This document shows, piece by piece, positions 43,982-52,041 of a stretch of 64,000 nt of DNA. The position numbers and the translations under genes were made by a program. Source of the DNA: Vicinamibacterales bacterium (lineage in GTDB: Bacteria; Acidobacteriota; Vicinamibacteria; Vicinamibacterales; JAKQTR01); assembly GCA_025456345.1 (NCBI GenBank), contig JALOKU010000006.1:1-64000 (forward strand), written 5' to 3'. Every line of letters starts with the position of its first letter. Position 1 is the stretch's first letter. Below the pieces are notes generated by a model. It did no database searches. It saw nothing but the letters and a program-made list of their open reading frames with translations, and was not told the origin of the DNA.

Positions 43982-45427
43982 ATGGACTCCCGCCCGCCGT
44001 TGCCGGACGCGCCGCCTGAACGACTGCCCGGCTGGATCCGGGCCGCGGACGCGCTCACGGTCGCGGTCGCCGGCGCGGGGCTGCTGGTGGCCGGGTTCGG
44101 CGGGTTCCGCCTGCACGTGCTCGGCGGCCGCGTTTCGATCACCTCGGGGGGCCGCATCCTCGTGGCGGCCATCGCGCTCCTCCTCATCCGGCATGCCATC
44201 AGGCGGGATCAGCCGCTCTACCTGCGGGCGTGGAGGGGCGTCGCGCGATGGTGGGCCGCCGACGGCGTGCGCACCGTCACGCCGCTCTGGGCCGCGTCGA
44301 GGCTGGGGGTGCTGCTCGTCGGGTTCCTCGCCGTGGGGACGTTCGGCTATCGAGACGGCGGCGCGCCATTCAGACTGTACGAGAACGAGTTGCTCAACCT
44401 GCCCGCCCGCTACGATGCGGGGTGGTACCTCGGGATCGCCACCGACGGCTACAAGTGGGATCCCGCCGTCACCAGCCACCAGAACATCGCCTTCATGCCG
44501 GCGCTGCCGATGCTGATGCGTTTCGGAGGGCGGCTGATCGGCGGGCACCCCCTCTGGGCCGGGCAGTTGCTCGTCCTCGGCGCGTGCTTGTGGGCGTTTG
44601 TCTACGTGTTCCGGCTCGCCCGGTCCGCCCTGGGCGACGCCGACCAGGCGGCGTGGGCCGTGGCGCTGCTGGCGGCGTACCCCTTTGCCGTCTTCTACGG
44701 GGCGGTCTACACGGAGTCGATCTTTCTCCTGTGCGCGGCAGGGGCGTTCTACCACGTCGGGCGACAGCAGTACCTGCGCACCGCGGCGTTCGCGCTGCTG
44801 TGCGGGTTCGCGCGGCCCAACGGGTTCCTGCTCGCTGTTCCCATCGCGCTGGTGGCCCTCTGGCCGGCCCTGGTGGCGGCGTGGCGGGACGCGGGGAGCG
44901 GCCACGGCGCGCCGCTGTCGCGCGCCATACGCGCGTCTCTGCCGGCGATCGCGGCGGCGTCGGCAGCCGTCCTCGGAGTGCTGGTGTTTTCCGCGTTCAT
45001 CTACTCGATGACGGGGCGCCCGTTCGCCTGGCTGGAGGCCCACGCGGCCTGGGGGCGCACCTTCGGCGCCTGGGTGTCTCAGGGGCCGTTCCAGGAGCTG
45101 GGGCGCGGCGGGCTCTACGGATACACGCGATCGCAGCCGATCGACGCGGTGAACCTCGTGGCGGTCCTCTTCGCCCTCGCCGCAATCTGGCCGGTGACGC
45201 GGCGGTTCGGCGTGCCCTACGGCGTGTTCATCGCCGTCAACGTGATCCCGCCGCTCACCACCGGCGGCCTGTTGTCGATCGGGCGCGTCACGGCAGGGAT
45301 GTTTCCTCTGTTCTTCTGGCTCGCCGCGGTCATTCCCGCACGCCACCGCGCCGCGTGGCTGACGGCGTTTGCGCTGCTCCAGGGCTGGGGCGCGGCGCTC
45401 TTCTACACCTGGCGGGAGTTCATCTAG
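43982..45427 (+). CDS. PIG-V-like mannosyltransferase, integral membrane
   Basis: A 481-residue polytopic protein with about ten hydrophobic segments. The luminal/periplasmic loop motif ARYDAGWYLGIATDGYKWDP followed by NIAFMPALPMLMR corresponds to the RWDxxWYxxIAxxGY...FFP motif of PIG-V-type and related GT-C glycosyltransferases, which use lipid-linked sugars. LLAAYPFAVFYGAVYTESIFLLC and GFARPNGFLLAVP are also typical. It would add mannose or a similar sugar to a lipid or protein outside the cytoplasm. An extended -10 (TGTTATACT) lies about 20 bases upstream. Its stop overlaps that of the convergent rhomboid-like gene by four bases. Confidence 0.78.
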   Translation: MDSRPPLPDAPPERLPGWIRAADALTVAVAGAGLLVAGFGGFRLHVLGGRVSITSGGRILVAAIALLLIRHAIRRDQPLYLRAWRGVARWWAADGVRTVTPLWAASRLGVLLVGFLAVGTFGYRDGGAPFRLYENELLNLPARYDAGWYLGIATDGYKWDPAVTSHQNIAFMPALPMLMRFGGRLIGGHPLWAGQLLVLGACLWAFVYVFRLARSALGDADQAAWAVALLAAYPFAVFYGAVYTESIFLLCAAGAFYHVGRQQYLRTAAFALLCGFARPNGFLLAVPIALVALWPALVAAWRDAGSGHGAPLSRAIRASLPAIAAASAAVLGVLVFSAFIYSMTGRPFAWLEAHAAWGRTFGAWVSQGPFQELGRGGLYGYTRSQPIDAVNLVAVLFALAAIWPVTRRFGVPYGVFIAVNVIPPLTTGGLLSIGRVTAGMFPLFFWLAAVIPARHRAAWLTAFALLQGWGAALFYTWREFI

Positions 45428-45990
45428 TCCCACCATTCGACGCGCATCCGTTCGGGCCTCCTGAGCAGCACGCTGCCCAGCGCGCCAGCCGATGCGCCTG
45501 CGGCCACGCTGATCGCCATCGCTGCCGGCGCCGCCGATGCGGACCACGTCAGCATCGACCACCCGGCCGCCGCCTGCAGCACCGCCCAGAGCCCGAACAC
45601 CACCCACGCCGGGACTTCCGCCACCTCGATCCCGATGACGGTCGGCACGAGCGTGAGGATGCGCGCATGCGGGAACATCATCGCGTACGCGGCGATCATG
45701 CCGGCGGTGGCGCCGCCGGCGGCCGGGATCAGGTCGACGCCGCAGCCGGCGGCCGCGGGGGCGGCAAGCGCTGCAGCGGTGCACGCGGCCGCGAATGCCG
45801 CGAAGCGGGCGTGGCCGAAGCGGTCTTCGAGGGTGCCCCCCGTGAGCCACAGCACCATGGCATGCGACAGCCAGGGCAGCCACCACTCGCGCACGGCGGG
45901 CCAGGCGAAGGCCGCCCCGAGCGCGGCCAGCAGCGCCACCGTCACGCCAGGGGCCGTCCGCGAGGGAATGACATCCCGCACCGGGATCAT
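45424..45990 (-). CDS. Rhomboid-family membrane protein, probably proteolytically inactive
   Basis: A 188-residue membrane protein from ATG 45990. MIPVRDVIPSRTAPGVTVALL and GGTLEDRFGHARFAAFAA match bacterial rhomboid proteases. The catalytic positions do not: the GASG loop reads AAGGATAGMIAAYAMMFPHARI, so Ser aligns with Gly, and the sixth-helix AHxxG region reads MAISVAAGASAG without His. The His/Asn of the loop before EDR are also absent. So this looks like a pseudoprotease that may bind, not cut, membrane proteins. A -10-like TATACT ends eight bases before the ATG. Confidence 0.75.
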   Translation of the reverse strand: MIPVRDVIPSRTAPGVTVALLAALGAAFAWPAVREWWLPWLSHAMVLWLTGGTLEDRFGHARFAAFAAACTAAALAAPAAAGCGVDLIPAAGGATAGMIAAYAMMFPHARILTLVPTVIGIEVAEVPAWVVFGLWAVLQAAAGWSMLTWSASAAPAAMAISVAAGASAGALGSVLLRRPERMRVEWWD

Positions 45991-45997
45991 GGCCGCA

Positions 45998-46007
45998 AGT
46001 ATATAAT
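45998..46007. promoter_or_regulatory. Overlapping divergent -10 boxes
   Basis: The A+T-rich AGTATATAAT contains a TATACT -10 box for the minus-strand rhomboid-like gene and a perfect TATAAT (46002-46007) for the plus-strand zinc-ribbon gene. The two polymerase sites overlap, so the promoters should exclude each other. No good -35 hexamer was seen for either. Confidence 0.45.
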
Positions 46008-46029
46008 CGAACAATTCGGGGCACAGGAC

Positions 46030-46314
46030 GTGACGTGTCAACATTGCGGTACCGAGATCTCGGATAAGGCAATCGTCTGTTTCCGCTGCGGCCAGTCCAC
46101 GTCGGCGCCGTCGGCCGCGCGGCCGGATGCCCGCCGCCGCCCGGCCGCGCAGCCGCTGTGGCTGGCGCTGACCGCGCTGCTCGTGCTGGTGGCGGGCGGG
46201 CTGTACATGGCGAGGGCGGCGTCGGGCCAGCTCCCCGCGTCCGTGTCCTACACGGTGGCCGCCCTGGCGGCCGTCGTGCTGGTCTGGCGCATCCTGAAGC
46301 GAAGGCGTACATGA
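46030..46314 (+). CDS. Small zinc-ribbon membrane protein
   Basis: A 94-residue protein missing as a separate entry from the ORF track, where it forms the end of a false 694-residue ORF. From GTG 46030 it reads VTCQHCGTEISDKAIVCFRCGQSTSAPSA, a CxxC...CxxC zinc ribbon, then a Pro/Arg linker and two hydrophobic segments (LWLALTALLVLVAGGLYMA and VSYTVAALAAVVLVWRI), ending KRRRT. Its stop overlaps the start of the FHA phosphatase gene as ATGA, and a TATAAT lies upstream. It may be a membrane partner of the signalling protein downstream. Confidence 0.7.
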   Translation: MTCQHCGTEISDKAIVCFRCGQSTSAPSAARPDARRRPAAQPLWLALTALLVLVAGGLYMARAASGQLPASVSYTVAALAAVVLVWRILKRRRT

Positions 46315-47915
46315 ACAATCCGCGGCTCGTCATGTCCCGCCCCGGCGGGAATACCGAGAGAATTGAGCTGGATCAGGAGATCACCACGCTGGGCCGGCGC
46401 AGCGAATGCACCGTGCGCCTCTCCGGCACCGATGTGTCCCGGGACCACGCGGACATCACCTCCGAGGCCAGGGGCTTCGTGCTGCGCGACAAGGGGTCCA
46501 GGTTCGGCACCTTCGTCAACGGCCAGCAGGTGACCGAGCACGTGCTGGCGAACAAGGACCAGATCCGCCTCGGGCAGAGCTCCGAGTGCGAAATGGTGTT
46601 CCTCGTGGGCGGTGCCTCCTCGGGCACGGTCTCGGTGGCGACCTCCGGCGACTTCCGTCAGATCGCGACGCTGCTCGAGAGCCTGCGGGCCCTCGGCTCG
46701 GGCCGCGTCCTCGACGACGTGCTGACGATGGTGATCGACTCCGCCCTGGAGGTGACCGGCGCCGAGCGGGGGTTCATCATGCTGGCCGGTGCCGACAGCG
46801 TCCTCGACTTCAAGGTGGGGCGCGGGCGCGGGCGCGTGACGCTGCCCGGCCGCACCTTCGAGACGTCCCGCAAGATCCCCGACGAGGTCTTCGCGACCGG
46901 CGAAGCCCGCATCATGGACTTCGCCGACGCCATGCAGGCGCAGGCCCACACCGCGACCATGGTCCTCGGCATCCGCCATGTGCTGTGCGTGCCGCTCGTG
47001 CTCGTGCGGTACGTCGAGGTGGCCGAAGCCGACAGCGGCGAGAAGCGCATCGGCGTGCTGTATCTCGACAGCCGCGAGAGCGGCGTGCTCAAGTCCCCGG
47101 CCACGCGCGGCGCGCTCGAGACGCTGGCCGGCCAGGCCGCGGTGGCCATCGAGAACGCGAGGCTGTACCGCGAAGCGACCGAGAAGGCGCGACTCGAGCA
47201 GGAGTTGCGGATCGCAGCGGAAATCCAGCAGGCCCTGATGCCGCCTGCCGAGCACGAGGGCTCCTATTTCGACGTGGCCGGAGCCACCGTGCCCTGCCGC
47301 GCCATCGGCGGGGACTTCTTCGACTACCTCGAGCTCAGCGACAGTTCCGTCGGCCTCGCGCTGGGCGACGTGTCCGGGAAGGGGGCGCCGGCCGCGCTGC
47401 TCACCGCCGCAGTCCAGGGCATGTTCACCGTCGAGGCGGCCAACGAGGCCGGACCGGCAGCGACCATCGCGACGATTAACCGCGGGTTGAAGCAGCGGAA
47501 CATCGAGTCGAAGTTCGTCACGATGTTCTTCGGCGTGCTGTCGGCTGACGGCACGCTGGTCTACTGCAACGGCGGGCACAACGCGCCCGTGCTGCTCCGC
47601 CGCGGCTCGGCGTCGCGCCTCGAGACGGGCGGCATGATTCTCGGCATGTTCGACTTCGCCTCCTACGATCAGGAGACGCTGAAGCTCGAACCCGGCGACA
47701 CCCTCGTCGTGTTCAGCGACGGCATCTCGGAGGCGCAGGACCCCGCCGGCGAGGAATACGGAGACGACCGGCTGATCGCCTGCCTGGAGGCCAGCCGCGG
47801 CGCGGCGCCGGCGGCGATGCGCGAAGCCCTGCTGGGGTCGGCAAGGACCTTCGCGGCCGGCGCGATGCAGAGCGACGACATGACGGTGCTCATCGTCCGC
47901 TATGGGCGTGCCTGA
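46311..47915 (+). CDS. FHA-GAF-SpoIIE/PP2C phosphatase
   Basis: A 534-residue signalling protein. Residues 1-105 are an FHA domain (TTLGRRSECTVRLSGTDVSRDHADIT ... DKGSRFGTFVNGQQV), which binds phosphothreonine. Residues about 115-310 are a GAF domain (LDDVLTMVIDSALEVTGAERGFIML ... GVLYLDSRESG ... LETLAGQAAVAIENARLY). A short coiled segment leads to a SpoIIE-type PP2C phosphatase (EIQQALMPP, IGGDFFDYLEL, LGDVSGKGAPAALLTA, YCNGGHNAPVLL, FSDGISEAQ, DDMTVLIVRY) with the metal-binding Asp residues intact. Such RsbU-like enzymes dephosphorylate STAS-domain antagonists. A STAS-DUF4956 protein is encoded 6-7 kb away. It is coupled to the zinc-ribbon gene. Confidence 0.92.
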   Translation: MNNPRLVMSRPGGNTERIELDQEITTLGRRSECTVRLSGTDVSRDHADITSEARGFVLRDKGSRFGTFVNGQQVTEHVLANKDQIRLGQSSECEMVFLVGGASSGTVSVATSGDFRQIATLLESLRALGSGRVLDDVLTMVIDSALEVTGAERGFIMLAGADSVLDFKVGRGRGRVTLPGRTFETSRKIPDEVFATGEARIMDFADAMQAQAHTATMVLGIRHVLCVPLVLVRYVEVAEADSGEKRIGVLYLDSRESGVLKSPATRGALETLAGQAAVAIENARLYREATEKARLEQELRIAAEIQQALMPPAEHEGSYFDVAGATVPCRAIGGDFFDYLELSDSSVGLALGDVSGKGAPAALLTAAVQGMFTVEAANEAGPAATIATINRGLKQRNIESKFVTMFFGVLSADGTLVYCNGGHNAPVLLRRGSASRLETGGMILGMFDFASYDQETLKLEPGDTLVVFSDGISEAQDPAGEEYGDDRLIACLEASRGAAPAAMREALLGSARTFAAGAMQSDDMTVLIVRYGRA

Positions 47916-48225
47916 TCACGAGGGCCGCGGCCTCGGCCGCGCGGCGCTGCTTGCGTGGGCGGCCTGCGCGGTCGTCGTCTGGAACGTCGTCTTCGACGCC
48001 GGCGTGATCCGGGCCGGGCGCGAGTACCTCACGCTCCAGGCCCTGCATCAGCAGGGCGCGGGCCCCGCGGTCACCATCCGCCGGGTGATGGAGCCTGGCG
48101 TGAGACGGGCCGCCCGCACGGCAACCGCGTCGGGCGGGGCCGTCGGCGCCGCGGGCATCCTCGTGGCCTGGCTGGCGGCTCGGCAGCGCGTGGGCCGGCG
48201 GTCAGCGGCCGGCGGTTCCCAGTAG
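47902..48225 (+). CDS. Small conserved membrane protein, function unknown
   Basis: A 107-residue protein whose start overlaps the last 14 bases of the phosphatase gene. It has an N-terminal helix (AALLAWAACAVVVWNVVFDAGV), a middle stretch typical of short hypothetical membrane proteins (IRAGREYLTLQALHQQGAGPAVTIRRVM), and a second helix (ASGGAVGAAGILVAWLAARQ). I do not recognise a named family. Its 3' end overlaps the convergent M28 gene by 24 bases. It is plausibly a third member of the zinc-ribbon/phosphatase operon. Confidence 0.55.
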   Translation: MGVPDHEGRGLGRAALLAWAACAVVVWNVVFDAGVIRAGREYLTLQALHQQGAGPAVTIRRVMEPGVRRAARTATASGGAVGAAGILVAWLAARQRVGRRSAAGGSQ

Positions 48226-49128
48226 GCGGCTCTCGATCTTCGGCAGCGCGGCCGTCAGGACGCGTCCCACCACCTCCATGCTGCGGGCGCTCACCTTGTC
48301 GAGGGTGTCCTCGGCGGTGTGCCAGGGCGGGTACTCGAGGTCGATGATGTCCACCGCCGGCACGCCCGCCTTGAGGAACGGGACGTGGTCGTCTTCGACG
48401 GCGAACGATTCGTCCACGAAGGTGGAGCCGTAGCCGAGGGCCTTGGCGGCCGACCAGATCGCGTCGGTGAGCCACGCGGTCGATGCGGTCTCGCGTTTGA
48501 CCACCAGGTCGCGGTCCCCGATCATATCCACCAGGATCATCGCCTTGATGCGGGCGAGGTCGCCCGTGCGCTTCGCTTGCTGGACGTAGTGGCGGCTGCC
48601 GTAGGTGTTGTCCTCGCCGAGGTACCAGTCGATGAATGCCTCTTCGCCGTCGAGGAAGAGCAGTTCGATGGTGAACGGGTTCTTGCGCGCCTTCAGCACG
48701 CGCGCCATCTCGATCAGGAACGCCGTGCTCGAGCCCGCGTCGTTGGCGCCGACGAACCGGAACTGCCTGAAGAGCTTCGTGTCGTAGTGGCCGGCCAGGA
48801 TGATGCGCTCCGGGCGGGCGCCGGGAATCGTGGCGCGGACATTCACCATCTTCACCGGGCCGATGGGCGTCTTCGCCTCGAAGGCCTGCTCGGCCACCGG
48901 CACGCCGATCGCCGCCATTTGCGCCTTGATGTAGCCGCGCGTCTCGCCGGCGGCCGCTGAGCCCGGGGGCCTGGGGCCGAAGCCGACCACCGCGCGCAGG
49001 TGCTCCATCGCGCGGCCGCCGTCAAACGCCGGCGGATCGGCGGCGAAGGTGGCTGGCGCGCACGCCAGCACGGCGGCCATCAAGGCGAGCGCCGCGACGA
49101 GACGGCTTCCGAGGCTGCTGTCGATCAC
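48202..49128 (-). CDS. Exported M28-family metallopeptidase, glutaminyl cyclase-like
   Basis: A 308-residue exported protein (signal LVAALALMAAVLACAPATFA). Zinc-site motifs of M28 are ILAGHYDTKLF, FVGANDAGSSTAFLIEMARV, FLDGEEAFIDW, LVDMIGDRDL and EYPPWHTAEDTLDKVS. The order and the DGEEAF...W...D...WHTxEDT arrangement resemble the glutaminyl-peptide cyclotransferase branch as well as aminopeptidases. The C-terminal protease-associated region is absent. It would act in the periplasm on peptide N termini. It does not overlap any clear partner; its 3' end runs 24 bases into the small membrane gene on the other strand. Confidence 0.82.
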   Translation of the reverse strand: MIDSSLGSRLVAALALMAAVLACAPATFAADPPAFDGGRAMEHLRAVVGFGPRPPGSAAAGETRGYIKAQMAAIGVPVAEQAFEAKTPIGPVKMVNVRATIPGARPERIILAGHYDTKLFRQFRFVGANDAGSSTAFLIEMARVLKARKNPFTIELLFLDGEEAFIDWYLGEDNTYGSRHYVQQAKRTGDLARIKAMILVDMIGDRDLVVKRETASTAWLTDAIWSAAKALGYGSTFVDESFAVEDDHVPFLKAGVPAVDIIDLEYPPWHTAEDTLDKVSARSMEVVGRVLTAALPKIESRLLGTAGR

Positions 49129-49233
49129 GAGTAGCTCCTGCGGGTGGGCCCGCTGGCGCCGTCGGCCCTGCCGGGAGTGGAGGGACGCGGCGCGCCGGCT
49201 CCCCGCGCGATGGGGGCAGTATACCGTGGGGCG

Positions 49234-50769
49234 TTATCCGCCCGCTCGCCCCGCGGCCACCGTTATCGTCCCGCCGAGCATGGCCTCGAGCGGCCCGGCG
49301 TTGCGCTGTGCGGCCCAGCGTTCCAGTTCGAGATCTCCCCGGCCTGCCGCGCGAAGGGTCCAGTGGCGGCCCCTGCGCCGGAGCGTGACGTGATCGACCA
49401 ACTGCGCCCGGCTGCGATCGAGGCTCTCGGCCACGCGCAGCATGGCCGCTAGCCAGCGCACGGCCCGGCGGCTGGCGCGCGGCAGGTCCGCGAACGCCTC
49501 GTGGCCCTTCCGCGGAGCCCCGTTGCGGTGGTAGCGGGTGATGAGCGCCATGACGTCGATCTCGTCCGGCTCGAACCCGCGGAGATCGCCGTGCTTCACC
49601 AGGTAGTACGAATGGCGGTGATGGCGTTCGTAGCTGATGTGTTCGCCGGCGTCGTGCAGGAGGGCGGCGAAGTCGAGCCACTCGCGGGCCCGGTCGTCGA
49701 GCCCGTGCGCCGGGCGCGTTTCGTCGAAGATCCCCAGCGCCAGGCGCGCGACCTGCGCGGCGTGATCGGCCGCGTAGTTGCATCGCAGGGCCAGCTCGAT
49801 CACGCTCCGGCGCCGGACGTCCGGGTAGCGCTCGACGCGCTCGATGCGGACCAGGTTGCGGCGGATGTAGTCGAGCACCGCGCCCTCGCGCAGCGAGAGC
49901 TCGCACAGCGTGAGCTCGTCGGCGCCCAGCTGGCGGAGGATGGTGTCGAGGAGCACGGCGCCGGGCACAATCAGATCGGCGCGCCTGGCGTCGAGGCCCG
50001 GCAGCTTGAGGCGGTCCGCGAGGCTCATCGAGGCGACCTGGCTGCGGATGTGCCTGATGGCCTTCGCGCTCACGCGGCGGTGGTGAATCGTGACGTCGCT
50101 CGGCACCTGCAGCGCGAGCGACCCGAGCGCGAGCGCGGTGCCGGACGTGCCGATGACGCGCGCGTAGCCGGCCCGGGCGATCCTGCGCGCATAGTCGCCG
50201 AGCTCGTGGCGGATGTGGCGCACCAGGCGGCGCTCGTCGCCGCCGGTGATCGGGTCGCTCTGCACGAAGCGCTCGCCGAGCCTGAGCGCGCCCAGCCGGA
50301 AGCTGTTCGCCTGCTGGACCCCGGCCGCGGTGCCGAGGGTGATCTCCGTGCTGCCGCCGCCGATGTCGATGACCACCGCCGCCCCGGTCCCGACGTCGAT
50401 GCCGTGCACCGCCGCCCGGTGGATGAGCGAGGCCTCCTCGGCCCCCGTGATGACGCGGGCGTGGATCCCCGTCCGCTCGGCGACCAGCGCCAGGAAGTCG
50501 CCGCCGTTGGGCGCCTCCCGGACGGCGCTGGTGGCCACGGCCACGATGTCGTCCACCTGGCGCGAATCGGCCAACCGCTTGAACCGGGCGAGCGTCTGCA
50601 GCGCCGTCGTCATCGCGCCTTCGCCGAGCGGGCGGCCCTCGAGGCCGCCGGCCCCCAGGCGCACCATGTCCTTCTCGCGGCCGATCACCTCGAAGGCGCC
50701 GTCCGCCGCGACGCGGACGAGAATCATGTGGAGCGAATTCGTGCCGATGTCGATGGCCGCAAGGTGCAT
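49234..50769 (-). CDS. Ppx/GppA-family exopolyphosphatase / pppGpp phosphohydrolase
   Basis: A 511-residue member of the Ppx/GppA family. The ASKHA ATPase-like core shows AAIDIGTNSLHMILVRV, AVATSAVREAPNGGDFLALV, IDIGGGSTEITLG, SFRLGALRLGERF and VIGTSGTALALGSLA. Residues 310-511 are the HD-like C-terminal domain with LLHDAGEHISYERHHRHSYYLVKHGDLRGFEPDEIDVMALITRYHR. Enzymes of this length hydrolyse inorganic polyphosphate and/or pppGpp. Start ATG 50769; a TATACT lies just upstream within the end of the CotH gene region. It heads, or follows, a minus-strand set (CotH, porin, STAS-DUF4956) in the phosphate island. Confidence 0.9.
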   Translation of the reverse strand: MHLAAIDIGTNSLHMILVRVAADGAFEVIGREKDMVRLGAGGLEGRPLGEGAMTTALQTLARFKRLADSRQVDDIVAVATSAVREAPNGGDFLALVAERTGIHARVITGAEEASLIHRAAVHGIDVGTGAAVVIDIGGGSTEITLGTAAGVQQANSFRLGALRLGERFVQSDPITGGDERRLVRHIRHELGDYARRIARAGYARVIGTSGTALALGSLALQVPSDVTIHHRRVSAKAIRHIRSQVASMSLADRLKLPGLDARRADLIVPGAVLLDTILRQLGADELTLCELSLREGAVLDYIRRNLVRIERVERYPDVRRRSVIELALRCNYAADHAAQVARLALGIFDETRPAHGLDDRAREWLDFAALLHDAGEHISYERHHRHSYYLVKHGDLRGFEPDEIDVMALITRYHRNGAPRKGHEAFADLPRASRRAVRWLAAMLRVAESLDRSRAQLVDHVTLRRRGRHWTLRAAGRGDLELERWAAQRNAGPLEAMLGGTITVAAGRAGG

Positions 50770-50779
50770 AGGCGCGGGA

Positions 50780-52030
50780 TCAGTATACCGGCCTCGCCCC
50801 CGGCTTGAAGCGCCGGGCCTCCCACCGCACGAACTCACCGCGGATGCGCGTGAAGGCCAGCACCTCCTCGGCACCGGCATCGAACTCGGCGTTGGTGAAC
50901 GGCTTGACCGGGTCGGCGAGCATCGCGGGCCGGACAAGATCCAGCAGGCGCGACGCTTCGCGCTCGAGCCAGCCTGGCGCCGCCTGCCCGGCCCCTGCCG
51001 CGCCGTCTGCCTGGTCGAAGAGGTTCGCTGCCGCGACGAGCGTGTCGTAGTAGAGCCGCGTCAGCGACGGCACCGTCAGGGCGCGGCGCATCAGGACGTT
51101 CTCGGCGTGCCAGGCGTGCAACGGGTAGTCGGCTGCGGCCAGCGCAAGGGATGCGTCCCAGGGAACGAACCGGTGCGGTGCGCGCTGGCCCGACCGATAG
51201 AGGAAGTGGTTGTTCATGCCCACCCCGCCAAGCAGGCCGTCAGGTTCCGCGACGGCGGCCTGCGCCGCCGTCAGGCGCATGAAGGCCTCCAGATCGACGT
51301 GGGGCGAAACGGCCGCAGCGAAGTCCTCGTCCGGCGCCTCATTGACGGCGCGGACCATCGCTTCCACCGGCAGATAGAGCGAGCCATCGGACTCGGTCTC
51401 CCGCGTCTTCGGTTCGTAGATCGCGGCATACGGGGCGAGATCCGTGCCGAGGTACTCGAAGTAGTAATTCGAGACGCGCCTGTACTCGAACAGGTAGCCG
51501 CTGGACTCTCCGAACGCTCTGGCCAGGAACGGCTCGTCGATCTCCTCCACGGCGAGATAGTAGCCGGCGTACTGGTTGTTGATGTAGAGCGCCACCGGTG
51601 CGATGCGGGAGGCCGGCAGGCCCAGTGTGCGGTATACCTTCAACGCCAGCAGTTCCCGCAGGCCCGAGGCGTCCTGCCACACGTTGTTGAACGACAGCGC
51701 CGTGAGCCCGAGGAACGTGCGCCCCGCCGCGTACCGGTCGAAGTCGACGCGCAACGCCGGCTTGACGCCAGCGCGGGAGGCCGTCCCCTTCCTGCGGATG
51801 GCCACGTTGGTCACGGTGATGCCGTTCCACTTCATGTTCGCCGGGTAGTAGTCGCTCGATTCGGGGAGGGCGCGCAGCCAGTACCAATCCCTCGTGTTCA
51901 CGTAGAGATCGATCCGCTGCAGGGCCTGGTCGTTGAACAGGTCCGCGGAAGTCTGCGCGGCGGCCTCGCGCGTGTCCGCGCACAGCGCGGCCAGCAGCAA
52001 CGCACCGGCAAGGAGCCGACGGGCGGCCAT
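50780..52030 (-). CDS. Exported CotH-family protein
   Basis: A 416-residue exported protein (signal LLAGALLLAALCADTREAAAQ). The CotH kinase-like fold is indicated by LYVNTRDWYWLRALPE, AIRRKGTASR and ALRVDFDRYAAGRTFLGLTALSFNNVWQDASGLRELLALKVYRTLGLPASRIAPVALYINNQYAGYYLAVEEIDEPFLARAF, and by FVPWDASLAL near the end. B. subtilis CotH is a spore-coat protein kinase. Family members usually have a WDxD motif in the last element; here it is WDAS, so the second acidic metal ligand may be missing. It sits 11 bases upstream of Ppx/GppA and 11 bases downstream of the porin gene. DUF4956 and CotH genes occur together in other genomes, to my knowledge often with a VTC-type polyphosphate polymerase. Confidence 0.85.
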   Translation of the reverse strand: MAARRLLAGALLLAALCADTREAAAQTSADLFNDQALQRIDLYVNTRDWYWLRALPESSDYYPANMKWNGITVTNVAIRRKGTASRAGVKPALRVDFDRYAAGRTFLGLTALSFNNVWQDASGLRELLALKVYRTLGLPASRIAPVALYINNQYAGYYLAVEEIDEPFLARAFGESSGYLFEYRRVSNYYFEYLGTDLAPYAAIYEPKTRETESDGSLYLPVEAMVRAVNEAPDEDFAAAVSPHVDLEAFMRLTAAQAAVAEPDGLLGGVGMNNHFLYRSGQRAPHRFVPWDASLALAAADYPLHAWHAENVLMRRALTVPSLTRLYYDTLVAAANLFDQADGAAGAGQAAPGWLEREASRLLDLVRPAMLADPVKPFTNAEFDAGAEEVLAFTRIRGEFVRWEARRFKPGARPVY

Positions 52031-52041
52031 GGAACACCTCC

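Noticed and set aside
43973-46333. 786-residue minus-strand ORF across the PIG-V-like gene
   Set aside because: Shadow of the GC-rich plus-strand gene; composition typical of an antisense frame. The real minus gene here is the rhomboid-like one in another frame.
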